Shown: positions 8,219-16,884 of the stretch, in pieces | How positions within the stretch are numbered: position 1 is the stretch's first letter | Layout of the letters: the number at the start of each line of letters is the position of its first letter | DNA from: Flavobacterium sp. CYK-55 | Lineage (GTDB): Bacteria > Bacteroidota > Bacteroidia > Flavobacteriales > Flavobacteriaceae | NCBI RefSeq assembly: GCF_018413465.1 | Contig: NZ_JAHCDK010000005.1 | Span: 62,001 to 126,000 of the forward strand | Direction of reading: 5' to 3' | DNA length: 64,000 nt | The notes under the pieces: model-generated | Told to the model about the DNA's origin: nothing | Database searches by the model: none | Seen by the model: the letters and a program-made list of their open reading frames with translations, nothing else | Made by a program: the position numbers and the translations under genes

Positions 8219-8713
8219 ATGAAAAAATTTCTTTTTTTATTCACCATAATTGCCTCGATGGTGTCTTGCGGAGAAGATATTAGTGTCAGTAATTACGCGG
8301 TTTTCCGAGGAGATAAAGACAACGGAGCTTGGCAAGGAGGAAACGCAAAAGCCATACTTGAAATCGGAAATAAGCTCACCATTCAAGCTTCGACTTTGAA
8401 CGAAACCGTAGCGATTAAAATCCCGGCGCCTACTACGCCCATCAACCCAAAAAATGCTGCTACTTTTGTTAAATATCCATTGGGAACTACTTTGACAAGA
8501 AAGGCAATTTATACCTTTACAGACAATTCAAACTTATATACTTATGAAACCGGTATTGGTTCGGGTGACGGAGAAGTAGTTATTTCACAATACGATGGAA
8601 ATACCATTTCAGGAACATTTCGTTTTAATGCGGTCAATACCGATCCCGATTCATTAGAGCCGGAAATGGTCAATTTTCAGAACGGAGTTTTTTATAAAGT
8701 TCCGCTAGAATAA
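8219..8713 (+). CDS. Small lipoprotein, DUF6252-like
   Basis: This 164-residue protein has a lipoprotein signal (MKKFLFLFTIIASMVSC, lipid-anchored Cys17) and a beta-rich body. The ending ISGTFRFNAVN...FQNGVFYKVPL resembles the end of the lipoprotein at 41083 (ITGTFSFTAVN...VTNGTFKQLF). Such proteins are frequent in flavobacteria and I tentatively place it in DUF6252; no function is known. It is monocistronic, with a promoter at 8188 and a terminator at 8737. Confidence 0.75.
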   Translation: MKKFLFLFTIIASMVSCGEDISVSNYAVFRGDKDNGAWQGGNAKAILEIGNKLTIQASTLNETVAIKIPAPTTPINPKNAATFVKYPLGTTLTRKAIYTFTDNSNLYTYETGIGSGDGEVVISQYDGNTISGTFRFNAVNTDPDSLEPEMVNFQNGVFYKVPLE

Positions 8714-8736
8714 CAAGTCTTAGAATACAAAACAAG

Positions 8737-8764
8737 AACCATCATAAAAGTGATGGTTTTTTTT
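8737..8764 (+). terminator. Intrinsic terminator of the 8219 lipoprotein gene
   Basis: AACCATCA (8737-8744) pairs with TGATGGTT (8751-8758), followed by a run of T. Confidence 0.8.
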
Positions 8765-8799
8765 ATGTTTGTTTCCCGAGAATTCCAATGTAAATAGGC

Positions 8800-8807
8800 T
8801 ATCTTTG
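8800..8807 (+). promoter_or_regulatory. -7 box of the RRM protein gene
   Basis: TATCTTTG is an exact TAnnTTTG match, 24 bp upstream of the ATG at 8832. Confidence 0.5.
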
Positions 8808-8831
8808 CCCTTGAAATAAATTCTAATCTCT

Positions 8832-9080
8832 ATGACTATTTTTGTCGCCAGCCTTCCGTTTAGTATTCAAGAATCAGATTTGCGCGCTTCATTTGAAGCT
8901 TTTGGAGTTGTCGAGTCAGTTCGCATTGTTACGGATAAACTCACGGGTCGAAGCAAAGGATTTGGTTTTGTTGAAATGCCCAACGAAGAACAAGCTGCTC
9001 AGGCCATAGAACAGCTTAACGGCGCCACGGTTCAAGGTCGTTCAATTGTTGTAAACCCTTCAGTTGCCAAAAATTCATAA
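8832..9080 (+). CDS. RRM-domain RNA-binding protein
   Basis: This 82-residue protein is a single RNA recognition motif. RNP2 is IFVASL (residues 3-8) and RNP1 is RSKGFGFVEM (about 40-49), with the usual beta-alpha-beta-beta-alpha-beta order. Proteins of this type occur in cyanobacteria and Bacteroidetes and bind RNA; specific targets are unknown. It is monocistronic, with a strong terminator after it. Confidence 0.92.
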   Translation: MTIFVASLPFSIQESDLRASFEAFGVVESVRIVTDKLTGRSKGFGFVEMPNEEQAAQAIEQLNGATVQGRSIVVNPSVAKNS

Positions 9081-9103
9081 GGCAATAAACCTAAATAACC
9101 CTC

Positions 9104-9143
9104 AAAGTCCGAGTAGCTGACACGTCAATTACTCGGACTTTTT
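9104..9143 (+). terminator. Intrinsic terminator of the RRM gene
   Basis: AAAGTCCGAGTA (9104-9115) and TACTCGGACTTT (9130-9141) form a perfect 12-bp stem ending in TTTTT. Confidence 0.9.
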
Positions 9144-9180
9144 GTTGATAACTTGCGCTCTTTTTTTAGATTGAATCGAC

Positions 9181-9188
9181 TAAATTTG
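9181..9188 (+). promoter_or_regulatory. -7 box of dnaE
   Basis: TAAATTTG matches TAnnTTTG exactly, 30 bp upstream of the dnaE ATG. The nearest usable TTG (9153) is 25 bp upstream, longer than usual. Confidence 0.45.
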
Positions 9189-9218
9189 AAGTCCGTTTTT
9201 TGATTAAATCAGCGCTGC

Positions 9219-12200
9219 ATGTACCTAATATTTGATACCGAAACTACCGGACTTCCCAAGCGTTGGGACGCGCCTATTTCTGATGTAAACAATTGGCCGC
9301 GTTGTGTGCAAATTGCTTGGCAACTGCATGATGAAAACGGAAAAATCATCTCGCATGAAGATTACCTCATTCAGCCGGAAGGTTTCAACATTCCGTATGA
9401 TGCCGAACGCGTGCACGGAATCTCTACCGAACTCGCACAAGCGCAAGGAGTACCGCTTGTTGAAGTTTTAGAAAAATTCAACATCGCATTAACACAAGCC
9501 AAATTTATTGTGGGTCAGAACCTGGGTTTTGATGTCAACATTATGGGTTGCGAATTTTATCGCATGGGTGTAAGCTCACCCATGGCGCAAATGCCGGTGC
9601 TTGATACTTGTACCGAAGTCACGGCCAATTTGCTCAAATTACCCGGTGGGCGTGGTGGTAAATTCAAATTGCCAACCCTCACAGAGTTACACGATTATTT
9701 ATTTGGTGTTCCGTTTTCAGAAGCGCATAATGCTACTGCCGATGTTGAGGCAACCTCACGTTGTTTTTTAGAATTGGTTCGTCAAGGTATTTTTACGACC
9801 AAAGAACTCGATGTTTCTGATGATTATCTCGAGCAATTCAAACTCAAAAATCCGCGACCTATTGAAGCCATTGGCCTCAAACATCTCAACTTAAAACAAG
9901 CGTCAGATGTTTTGCGTCAAAAAATGGGCGGCGCTTCAGTGGCTCCGGTTACGCCCAAAGATGTTTCTCAAAATAAGCAATTGCTGGCTGACACGGCCTT
10001 TGCACATTTGCACAACCACACCCAGTTTTCGGTTTTGCAATCTACCATCAGTGTGCCTGCGCTGGTCAAAGCGGCCATTGAACAAAAAATGCCTGCAGTG
10101 GCCATTACCGATCACGCCAACTTGATGGGCGTTTTTCACTTTGTGCGCGATATCATCAACCACAACAAATCAGCCGAAGCCAAAAATGCTGCGGCGGTTG
10201 AAAAAGGCGAAGAACCGACTGAGCAAACCATCAAACCTATTGTGGGTTGTGAGTTTTATGTGTGTGATGATCACCGAGATAAATCCAGAAAAGACAATGG
10301 CTACCAAATTGTTTTCTTGGCCAAAAACAAACAGGGCTACCACAATTTGGCCAAAATGTCGTCAATTGCTTATACCGATGGTTTTTATTATGTGCCCCGT
10401 ATTGATCGTTCTGTCATAGAAAAATACAAATCAGATTTAATGGTGCTCACCGGAAATTTATTCGGTGAAGTGCCCAACAAATTGCTCAATTTAGGCGAAA
10501 ACCAAGCCGAAGAAGCTTTGCTTTGGTGGAAGCAACAATTTGGCGATGATTTGTATGTTGAACTCATGCGCCACCAACAAGAAGATGAAAACCGCGTCAA
10601 TGAAGGATTGATAGCTTTGGCCAGAAAACATGAGATCAAATTAGTAGCTACCAACAATACTTTTTACATCAAAAAAGAAGACGCCAATGCGCACGATATT
10701 TTATTGTGTGTGCGCGATGGTGAAAAACAAAACACCCCAATTGGCCGTGGCCGTGGCTATCGCTATGGTTTGCCCAATCAGGAATATTATTTTAAATCGG
10801 CCGATGAAATGAAGTCGCTTTTTAGCGATTTGCCCGAGGCGATTACCAACATCACTGAAATCATTGACAAAACCGAAATCTACAATTTGGCCCGCGAGGT
10901 TTTGTTGCCCAAATTTGAGATTCCCGATGATTTTCGTGTGGCCGAAGACGAGCAAGACGGAGGCAAGCGCGGCGAAAATAAATACCTGCATCATCTGACT
11001 TATGTCGGTGCGAAACGTCGCTATACAGAGATAACTTCTGAAATTCAAGAGCGCATTGACTTTGAATTGGCAACCATTGAAAACTCGGGTTATCCCGGTT
11101 ACTTTTTGATTGTGCAAGACTTCATTGCCGCAGCGCGCCATATGGGCGTTTCGGTAGGGCCGGGTCGTGGTTCGGCCGCAGGCTCGGTGGTGGCTTATTG
11201 TTTGGGCATTACCAATATTGACCCAATGATGTACAACTTGCTTTTTGAGCGTTTCTTGAATCCGGATCGTGTGTCGTTGCCCGATATTGATATTGACTTT
11301 GACGATGAAGGTCGCAGCAAAGTCATGGATTATGTGATCGACAAATACGGTTCAACCCAAGTAGCACAAATCATCACTTACGGAACCATGGCGGCTAAAT
11401 CTGCCATCCGCGATACAGCACGTGTACTTGATTTACCGTTGTTTGAAGCCGATAAAATTGCTAAGTTGTTGCCGGGGATGATTCCGTCGAAATGGAGTTT
11501 ATCGAGGTTTCTCAAAGAAGAAGAACCCGAGATCAAAAAGGTTTTGCGCCCCGAAGATTTTGACCGAGTCAAAGAACTAATTTCGCTGTCTTATGAAGGA
11601 AATCTGAGCAGCGAAACCATTCAACAGGCACGCATGCTCGAAGGCAATTTGCGCAACACCGGAATCCACGCTTGCGGCGTCATCATTACCCCTAGTGATA
11701 TTACCAACTTTGTTCCGGTGGCTACCGCCAAAGATTCAGATTTGTTCGTGACGCAGTTTGACAACTCGGTGGTTGAAAGTGCCGGATTGCTCAAAATGGA
11801 CTTCTTGGGACTCAAAACCCTAACGCTGATCAAAGACACGGTAAAACTGGTTAAATACCGCACGGGTGTTGAGCTCAATCCGGATGAATTTCCGATAGAT
11901 GATGTCAAAACCTATGAGCTTTTTCAGCGTGGTGAAACGGTTGGGATTTTTCAATACGAAAGCCCCGGAATGCAAAAATACATGAAGGAACTCAAGCCAA
12001 CGGTGTTCAATGATTTGATTGCGATGAACGCGCTTTATCGTCCGGGGCCGATTGCTTATATTCCGAGTTTTATCCGCAGAAAAAACGGCGAAGAACCTAT
12101 TGAATATGATCTGGAAGCCTGCGAGGAATTGCTCAAAGACACCTACGGGATTACCGTTTATCAAGAACAAGTAATGCTTTTGTCGCAAAAACTGGCGGAT

Positions 12201-13769
12201 TTCTCCAAAGGCGATGCCGACGTTTTGCGTAAAGCGATGGGAAAAAAGCAGCGTGACGTTCTTGATAAAATGAAGCCCAAATTCATTGGCCAAGCCGCAG
12301 CCAAAGGGCATCCCGAAGAAAAACTCGAAAAAATCTGGAAAGACTGGGAAGCTTTTGCCGAATATGCCTTCAACAAATCACACTCAACTTGTTATGCTTG
12401 GGTGGCCTACCAAACCGCTTATTTAAAAGCCAATTATCCGGCCGAATATATGGCGGCGGTGCTTTCGAACAACATGAGCGATATCAAACAAGTTTCGTTC
12501 TTTATGGAAGAATGTAAACGCATGGGGCTCGCGGTTTTGGGGCCAGATGTCAATGAGTCGTTCTATAAATTTACGGTTAACGAAAACTACGCGATTCGCT
12601 TTGGCATGGGCGCTGTGAAAGGCGTCGGGCTCAATGCTGTTGAAACCATTGTTGAGCACCGCAAAAAAGGCAAATACAAATCTATTTTTGATTTGGCCAA
12701 ACGTATTGACTTGCGCGCTGCCAACAAAAAAACCTTTGAAAACTTGGCTTTGGCCGGAGGTTTTGATTCATTTGATGGTGTGTTGCGCGCGCAGTATTTT
12801 CATATAGATACCGATGGCGTGACGTTTTTAGAAAAGGCAATGCGCTATGGCTCAAAATTTCAAGAAAATGAGAATTCATCGCAGGTGAGTTTGTTTGGCG
12901 AAAGCAGCGATGTGCAAATTCCAGAGCCTGTAGTTCCAGCTACCGATGATTGGACGACCATGGAAAAACTCGCCCGCGAAAAAGAAGTTGTGGGTATGTA
13001 TATATCGGGTCATCCGCTAGATGATTACATGTATGAAATGCGCTATTTCTGTAATGTTCGTCTGAATCAGCTCAAAAGTCTTGAACCTTATGTGGGTAAA
13101 AATCTAACTTTTGCAGGCATTGTTACCGGCGTGCAATACCGCACCGGAAAAAACGGAAAAGACTGGGCTATTTTTAACCTCGAAGGATACGATGAGAGTT
13201 TTGAATTCAAGATTTTTGATGAAGATTACCTCAAGTTCAGGCATTTCTTGGTGAACAATCAGTTTTTGTTTTTCAGAATCAACGTGCGCGAAGGCTGGCT
13301 CAACCGTGAAACCGGCAAGAAATCTGATCCGCGCATATCATTTCAAGAAGTCAAATTGTTGGCCGATGTCTTGCCGACGTTTGCCAAGAAATTATCGATT
13401 CAGCTCAATATTCACGAATTGCAACAAGATATGATCGGTTTGCTTGGAAATTTGTTTCAAGCCAACAAAGGGGAACATCAAGTGAGTTTTGAAGTGCTTG
13501 AAATCGAGAAAGTAAAAACCAAAATAGAACAACCTGTGCCAACTGCTGTAGTTGCGGTTTCAGCGGTAAGTGTTGAAAGTGATGATCCTGATAATCCAGA
13601 GGCAGAAATGCTCATTGAAGAAGAAATCGAAGAATCAACACCACAAGAAATTGAGCAATTTAAAGTAGTGACCAAACTTTCAATGCCGAGCAGAAAACTC
13701 AAAATCAAAATATCTAAAGAATTGTTGCAAGAGCTCGATCAGATGCAATTGAGCTACAAGTTGAATTAG
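9219..13769 (+). CDS. dnaE: DNA polymerase III alpha subunit with an N-terminal DEDDh 3'-5' exonuclease domain
   Basis: This 1516-residue replicative polymerase begins with a DnaQ-like proofreading exonuclease (about 1-195): ExoI IFDTETTG (Asp6, Glu8), ExoII NLGFDVN, and the HNATADVEAT His-Asp motif are all intact. A PHP domain starts at about residue 260 (HLHNHTQFS, later AITDHANL). The polymerase core contains GPGRGSAAGS and the catalytic PDIDIDFDD (about 688-696), then the fingers and a helix-hairpin-helix region. An OB-fold follows near 1296 (LTFAGIVTG). The C-terminus has acidic and low-complexity residues. DnaE usually borrows proofreading from a separate epsilon subunit, so the fused layout is notable, although long DnaE proteins are found in flavobacteria. 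The gene has its own -7 box. Confidence 0.96.
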   Translation: MYLIFDTETTGLPKRWDAPISDVNNWPRCVQIAWQLHDENGKIISHEDYLIQPEGFNIPYDAERVHGISTELAQAQGVPLVEVLEKFNIALTQAKFIVGQNLGFDVNIMGCEFYRMGVSSPMAQMPVLDTCTEVTANLLKLPGGRGGKFKLPTLTELHDYLFGVPFSEAHNATADVEATSRCFLELVRQGIFTTKELDVSDDYLEQFKLKNPRPIEAIGLKHLNLKQASDVLRQKMGGASVAPVTPKDVSQNKQLLADTAFAHLHNHTQFSVLQSTISVPALVKAAIEQKMPAVAITDHANLMGVFHFVRDIINHNKSAEAKNAAAVEKGEEPTEQTIKPIVGCEFYVCDDHRDKSRKDNGYQIVFLAKNKQGYHNLAKMSSIAYTDGFYYVPRIDRSVIEKYKSDLMVLTGNLFGEVPNKLLNLGENQAEEALLWWKQQFGDDLYVELMRHQQEDENRVNEGLIALARKHEIKLVATNNTFYIKKEDANAHDILLCVRDGEKQNTPIGRGRGYRYGLPNQEYYFKSADEMKSLFSDLPEAITNITEIIDKTEIYNLAREVLLPKFEIPDDFRVAEDEQDGGKRGENKYLHHLTYVGAKRRYTEITSEIQERIDFELATIENSGYPGYFLIVQDFIAAARHMGVSVGPGRGSAAGSVVAYCLGITNIDPMMYNLLFERFLNPDRVSLPDIDIDFDDEGRSKVMDYVIDKYGSTQVAQIITYGTMAAKSAIRDTARVLDLPLFEADKIAKLLPGMIPSKWSLSRFLKEEEPEIKKVLRPEDFDRVKELISLSYEGNLSSETIQQARMLEGNLRNTGIHACGVIITPSDITNFVPVATAKDSDLFVTQFDNSVVESAGLLKMDFLGLKTLTLIKDTVKLVKYRTGVELNPDEFPIDDVKTYELFQRGETVGIFQYESPGMQKYMKELKPTVFNDLIAMNALYRPGPIAYIPSFIRRKNGEEPIEYDLEACEELLKDTYGITVYQEQVMLLSQKLADFSKGDADVLRKAMGKKQRDVLDKMKPKFIGQAAAKGHPEEKLEKIWKDWEAFAEYAFNKSHSTCYAWVAYQTAYLKANYPAEYMAAVLSNNMSDIKQVSFFMEECKRMGLAVLGPDVNESFYKFTVNENYAIRFGMGAVKGVGLNAVETIVEHRKKGKYKSIFDLAKRIDLRAANKKTFENLALAGGFDSFDGVLRAQYFHIDTDGVTFLEKAMRYGSKFQENENSSQVSLFGESSDVQIPEPVVPATDDWTTMEKLAREKEVVGMYISGHPLDDYMYEMRYFCNVRLNQLKSLEPYVGKNLTFAGIVTGVQYRTGKNGKDWAIFNLEGYDESFEFKIFDEDYLKFRHFLVNNQFLFFRINVREGWLNRETGKKSDPRISFQEVKLLADVLPTFAKKLSIQLNIHELQQDMIGLLGNLFQANKGEHQVSFEVLEIEKVKTKIEQPVPTAVVAVSAVSVESDDPDNPEAEMLIEEEIEESTPQEIEQFKVVTKLSMPSRKLKIKISKELLQELDQMQLSYKLN

Positions 13770-13790
13770 GTGTTTTTTGGGATTTGTATT

Positions 13791-15158
13791 TTAGCATGAA
13801 TCAGTTTTGGACTTACGGCTGATTCTTGTAAGAGCCAAAGCATAGGCAAAGGCAGGTGCTGCTGTTCGCATAGCAGAATGGTTGATTGTTAACAACCAAA
13901 AAGCTAAAAAAACAAACCAGTATGTATTCTGTTTTGATTTTAGAAATAAAAAAAAGGGTGTTGCGATTAAAATTACAATATTCATCAACCCAATGATGCC
14001 ATGATTGGCCAGAAGCCGAGTTAGTTCGTTATGAGATCTAAACGCGCGAATCTTTTTTTCTTCTTTTATGACAATTCCTTTGCCAAGCCCAGTTCCTAAA
14101 ATTGGATTTTCGGTAAACATGTTGATTTGTTTTTCAGCAAGACCTTTTCGGTCAAAAACACGCTCTTTTCTGACAATGCCGCGATGATTTTTATTGGTGT
14201 AACGCTTGAGCAAAAGGCCATTGGTTTGGATGTTTACCAAAACCGAAGTAAAAATTAAAACTGCCATAAAGTAAATCAATCCTTTTTTGGCTTTTTGTCG
14301 CGAGTTATGTCTTGACCCCAAAAAAAGAACCAATAGAAAAACAAGGCTGACTGCACAAGCTGTAATTAATCCACCTCGCGAAAAAGTCATCAGACACAGA
14401 TAGGTCAAGAACATAAAAATACACAGGTGAACCACTAAAAGTTGTTTGTTGAAATCGAAAATGATAAGCCTGACAAAAAAGACAACCATGCCTAAGCCCA
14501 ATACGGTTGATACTTGATTTGAGCCAAATCCACCCGAAAACAAAGGATTTGCGCATACTCCTCGGAGGTATATGTCAATGTCAGGGCTAAACAAAAAAAC
14601 ATAAATTCCACAGCTGAGAATAGGTAGCCCAAGCGCAAGTATGATTTTGTTTAAATGTCTTAATGACAGTGACTTGCAGCAAGTGTAAATAGATATAAAA
14701 CCAAGGCAAATGGGTCCTGATAAATCAAAGACTAATCTGTTGAAATCATATCTGGAAATAGTTAATAAGTTATGATTTACGAACAGACTCGGAAGAAACC
14801 CTAAAAGATAAATCCAATACGGAAATGATTTTGTTGACAAACCATCATAAAAAATACCCAAAGCGGCCAATAGTATCAGAGCCCATTTTACAAATTCATA
14901 CCCCAAAAAGCCATAGGTCATACGCAGCAATACTTCACATCCGACCAAATAGCCTGCAACTTGAAGTATCTCATTGTTTTTATTTCTATTTCTAAAAATA
15001 TAGGTTAAGCCTAAAGCAACTACAACTATTCCGTAAAATGATCCCAAAAACCTATAACGGAAAAGTAAACCACCCAAGAAAATGTGTGCCAGCAGTAAAA
15101 AGTAATAATTGATTTTGTCTGGGAAATAACTTTTTATAAAAGTTTGAATTTGAATCAT
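13791..15158 (-). CDS. O-antigen ligase/Wzy-like polytopic membrane protein
   Basis: This 455-residue protein has about ten hydrophobic segments and, at about 300-380, a large soluble loop carrying ENPILGTGLGKG and HNELTRLLANHGIIGL. This resembles the Wzy_C/WaaL family loop with its conserved His in HNxxL. Such enzymes polymerise or ligate surface polysaccharides on the periplasmic face. ATG 15158 is chosen over an in-frame ATG at 15203, because a -7 box (15182-15189) lies between them. No other polysaccharide genes are adjacent, so the substrate is unknown. It converges on dnaE. Confidence 0.7.
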   Translation of the reverse strand: MIQIQTFIKSYFPDKINYYFLLLAHIFLGGLLFRYRFLGSFYGIVVVALGLTYIFRNRNKNNEILQVAGYLVGCEVLLRMTYGFLGYEFVKWALILLAALGIFYDGLSTKSFPYWIYLLGFLPSLFVNHNLLTISRYDFNRLVFDLSGPICLGFISIYTCCKSLSLRHLNKIILALGLPILSCGIYVFLFSPDIDIYLRGVCANPLFSGGFGSNQVSTVLGLGMVVFFVRLIIFDFNKQLLVVHLCIFMFLTYLCLMTFSRGGLITACAVSLVFLLVLFLGSRHNSRQKAKKGLIYFMAVLIFTSVLVNIQTNGLLLKRYTNKNHRGIVRKERVFDRKGLAEKQINMFTENPILGTGLGKGIVIKEEKKIRAFRSHNELTRLLANHGIIGLMNIVILIATPFFLFLKSKQNTYWFVFLAFWLLTINHSAMRTAAPAFAYALALTRISRKSKTDSC

Positions 15159-15181
15159 AGAAACCCAATAGCTCTTTGGTT

Positions 15182-15189
15182 CAAATATA
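15182..15189 (-). promoter_or_regulatory. -7 box of the O-antigen ligase-like gene
   Basis: On the minus strand this reads TATATTTG (exact TAnnTTTG), 23 bp upstream of ATG 15158. Its position rules against the longer in-frame start at 15203. Confidence 0.5.
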
Positions 15190-15263
15190 ACCAAACATTC
15201 CAAGAATTTAAATTTGCTTAGTGTTTTATGAAGACATTTCTTTTTAGATTCGTTGAGTTCATA

Positions 15264-15290
15264 AAAAAACCGGACTTTAAATCCGGTTTT
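15264..15290 (-). terminator. Intrinsic terminator of the 15294 lipoprotein gene
   Basis: AAAACCGGA (15266-15274) pairs with TCCGGTTTT (15282-15290). Read leftward, the hairpin ends in a run of seven T, and it lies just past the stop codon of the gene at 15294. Confidence 0.8.
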
Positions 15291-15293
15291 CGT

Positions 15294-16274
15294 TTATTGC
15301 AATTTAGCTAGCCAATAAGAGGCATTCAAATGAAGTCGGGCGTGGTTTCCGCCAACTTCAGTCCAGCCAGCATAAAGCGTGTCGCTTGGGTTTCCGGTCC
15401 CGTCATCGGCAGGAGAACTATCGGCCAACAAAAATACTCGTCCGTTAAAATAAGTTGCACTTGCAGCCATAATTCCGGTGGTGCTGGTTTTGGCGAGTCC
15501 GGTCTTCCAAATCAAACCTTTGGCCGAACTGTTTGCGCTGGTTGTTACTTTGATCGAAGCCCCTGCGCTGTATTTAAGTTGTGTTACCGAACCAGCCATT
15601 CCATTCAAAATTGTGTTTGTTGCATCGTTTAACACATTAGAAGATGTCTGAGAATAATTGGTTAATTCAACAGCCAAACCAAACGGATTGACTTGAACAG
15701 AATTATTGGTAAACAAATCATTGATAATTACAGGTGAATCTTTACCATCATTATTACGATCTGAATTGGTATGGTCAGCAATTAAAAATAACCCGCCTCC
15801 GTTTTTCACAAAGTTAATTATAGCCGTTTTTTGTGCCGCGGTAAAAGCGATGTTGGGTTCGTCAATAACATAAACATCAAACTTTGATAAATCTTGCGCA
15901 TTGGTGGTACTTCCGTAGGTAATGGCAGCACCCGGAGCTAAGGTTTCTACATAATGCCCTTCAGCAGCTAAGGCAACGCCCCAAGCTGAAATTCCACCAC
16001 GCCAGTAACTTTCAGGGGTTGATGTTGTAATTGAAGTTTGCGTCGGACTCGGGAATCTTATGGGAGTTCCGCTGGTGTTTTCACAAATCACCCAGTCAGC
16101 ATTTCCGGCGGTTTGCGCTTTGGTAGCATCAAACAAATAACGTTTAGGTGTTGTTGTTCGAGCGAGTGCTTTTGCATTAGTTGTGTTTTGAGTTTGTTCG
16201 GTAGCATCATTGTTACACGAGAACATTAGCCCTGAGAGAGCAATCAAGGCGGCCATTTTTTTTGCTAAATTCAT
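15294..16274 (-). CDS. Lipoprotein with a glutamine amidotransferase-like (class I GATase-like) fold
   Basis: This 326-residue protein has a lipoprotein signal ending at Cys20 (LIALSGLMFSC) and a Ser/Thr/Asn-rich linker. Its alpha/beta domain contains FDVYVIDEPNIAFTAAQK and FVKNGGGLFLIADHTNSDR, typical of GATase1-like or DUF4350-like domains. No catalytic Cys nucleophile is visible at the usual elbow, so it is more likely a binding or structural domain than an amidotransferase. The C-terminal part carries FNGRVFLLADSSPADDGTGNP. The function is unknown and it is probably anchored in the outer membrane. Confidence 0.7.
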   Translation of the reverse strand: MNLAKKMAALIALSGLMFSCNNDATEQTQNTTNAKALARTTTPKRYLFDATKAQTAGNADWVICENTSGTPIRFPSPTQTSITTSTPESYWRGGISAWGVALAAEGHYVETLAPGAAITYGSTTNAQDLSKFDVYVIDEPNIAFTAAQKTAIINFVKNGGGLFLIADHTNSDRNNDGKDSPVIINDLFTNNSVQVNPFGLAVELTNYSQTSSNVLNDATNTILNGMAGSVTQLKYSAGASIKVTTSANSSAKGLIWKTGLAKTSTTGIMAASATYFNGRVFLLADSSPADDGTGNPSDTLYAGWTEVGGNHARLHLNASYWLAKLQ

Positions 16275-16488
16275 CGTTCTATTTATTATTTGAGGTTATC
16301 ATTTTTGGGAAAATCCCACCAAATTGTTTAACAGTTTCGCATAAAAAAACCCCACACCAAATCATCTTATTTTTAAATAAATAAAGAAAAATTTGGATTG
16401 GGATTACCCAAATATATAAAAATAGTCTGAGTTAATGTCAGAATAATTAAAAGTAATTTTAGAGGCTTTTCTTTTGAAAATAAATCTC

Positions 16489-16496
16489 TAATTTTG
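16489..16496 (+). promoter_or_regulatory. -7 box of trxA
   Basis: TAATTTTG matches TAnnTTTG exactly, 26 bp upstream of the trxA ATG. Confidence 0.5.
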
Positions 16497-16522
16497 GCAG
16501 ACAATTCACTAAAAATAATTTT

Positions 16523-16840
16523 ATGGCATTAGCAATAACCGATGCTACTTTTGAAGAAGTAGTATTAAAATCAGATAAACCCGTAATGGTAGATTTTTGG
16601 GCAGCTTGGTGTGGCCCGTGCAGAATGGTTGGTCCCATCATTGACGAACTCAGCGAAGAATTTTCAGGAAAAGCTGTAGTCGGAAAAGTTGACGTAGACG
16701 CGAACCAAGAATTTGCCGCCAAATACGGTGTGCGAAATATTCCAACGGTTTTGGTTTTTCAAAATGGTGAAGTAGTCGGTCGTCAAGTTGGTGTTGCGCC
16801 AAAACAAACCTATGCAGATAGCTTGAACGCATTGATTTAA
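16523..16840 (+). CDS. trxA: Thioredoxin
   Basis: This 105-residue protein has the classic thioredoxin layout: VMVDFWAAWCGPCRM with the WCGPC redox motif (Cys at about 31 and 34), the buried VDVD segment, and the cis-proline loop NIPTVLVFQNG. It is a cytoplasmic disulfide reductase, normally recycled by thioredoxin reductase. It is monocistronic, with its own promoter and terminator, and converges on the kinase gene at 16883. Confidence 0.97.
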   Translation: MALAITDATFEEVVLKSDKPVMVDFWAAWCGPCRMVGPIIDELSEEFSGKAVVGKVDVDANQEFAAKYGVRNIPTVLVFQNGEVVGRQVGVAPKQTYADSLNALI

Positions 16841-16857
16841 TCAATTCTAAATGACAA

Positions 16858-16884
16858 TTAACCCGGTAAATGCCGGGTTTTTTT
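16858..16884. terminator. Bidirectional terminator between trxA and kinase 1
   Basis: AACCCGG (16860-16866) pairs with CCGGGTT (16873-16879) and is followed by seven T. The T-run overlaps the stop codon of the convergent kinase gene (16883-16885). Confidence 0.85.

Noticed and set aside
9936..12876. Several antisense frames of 65-163 codons inside dnaE
   Set aside because: They overlap a confidently assigned polymerase gene and show no family features.
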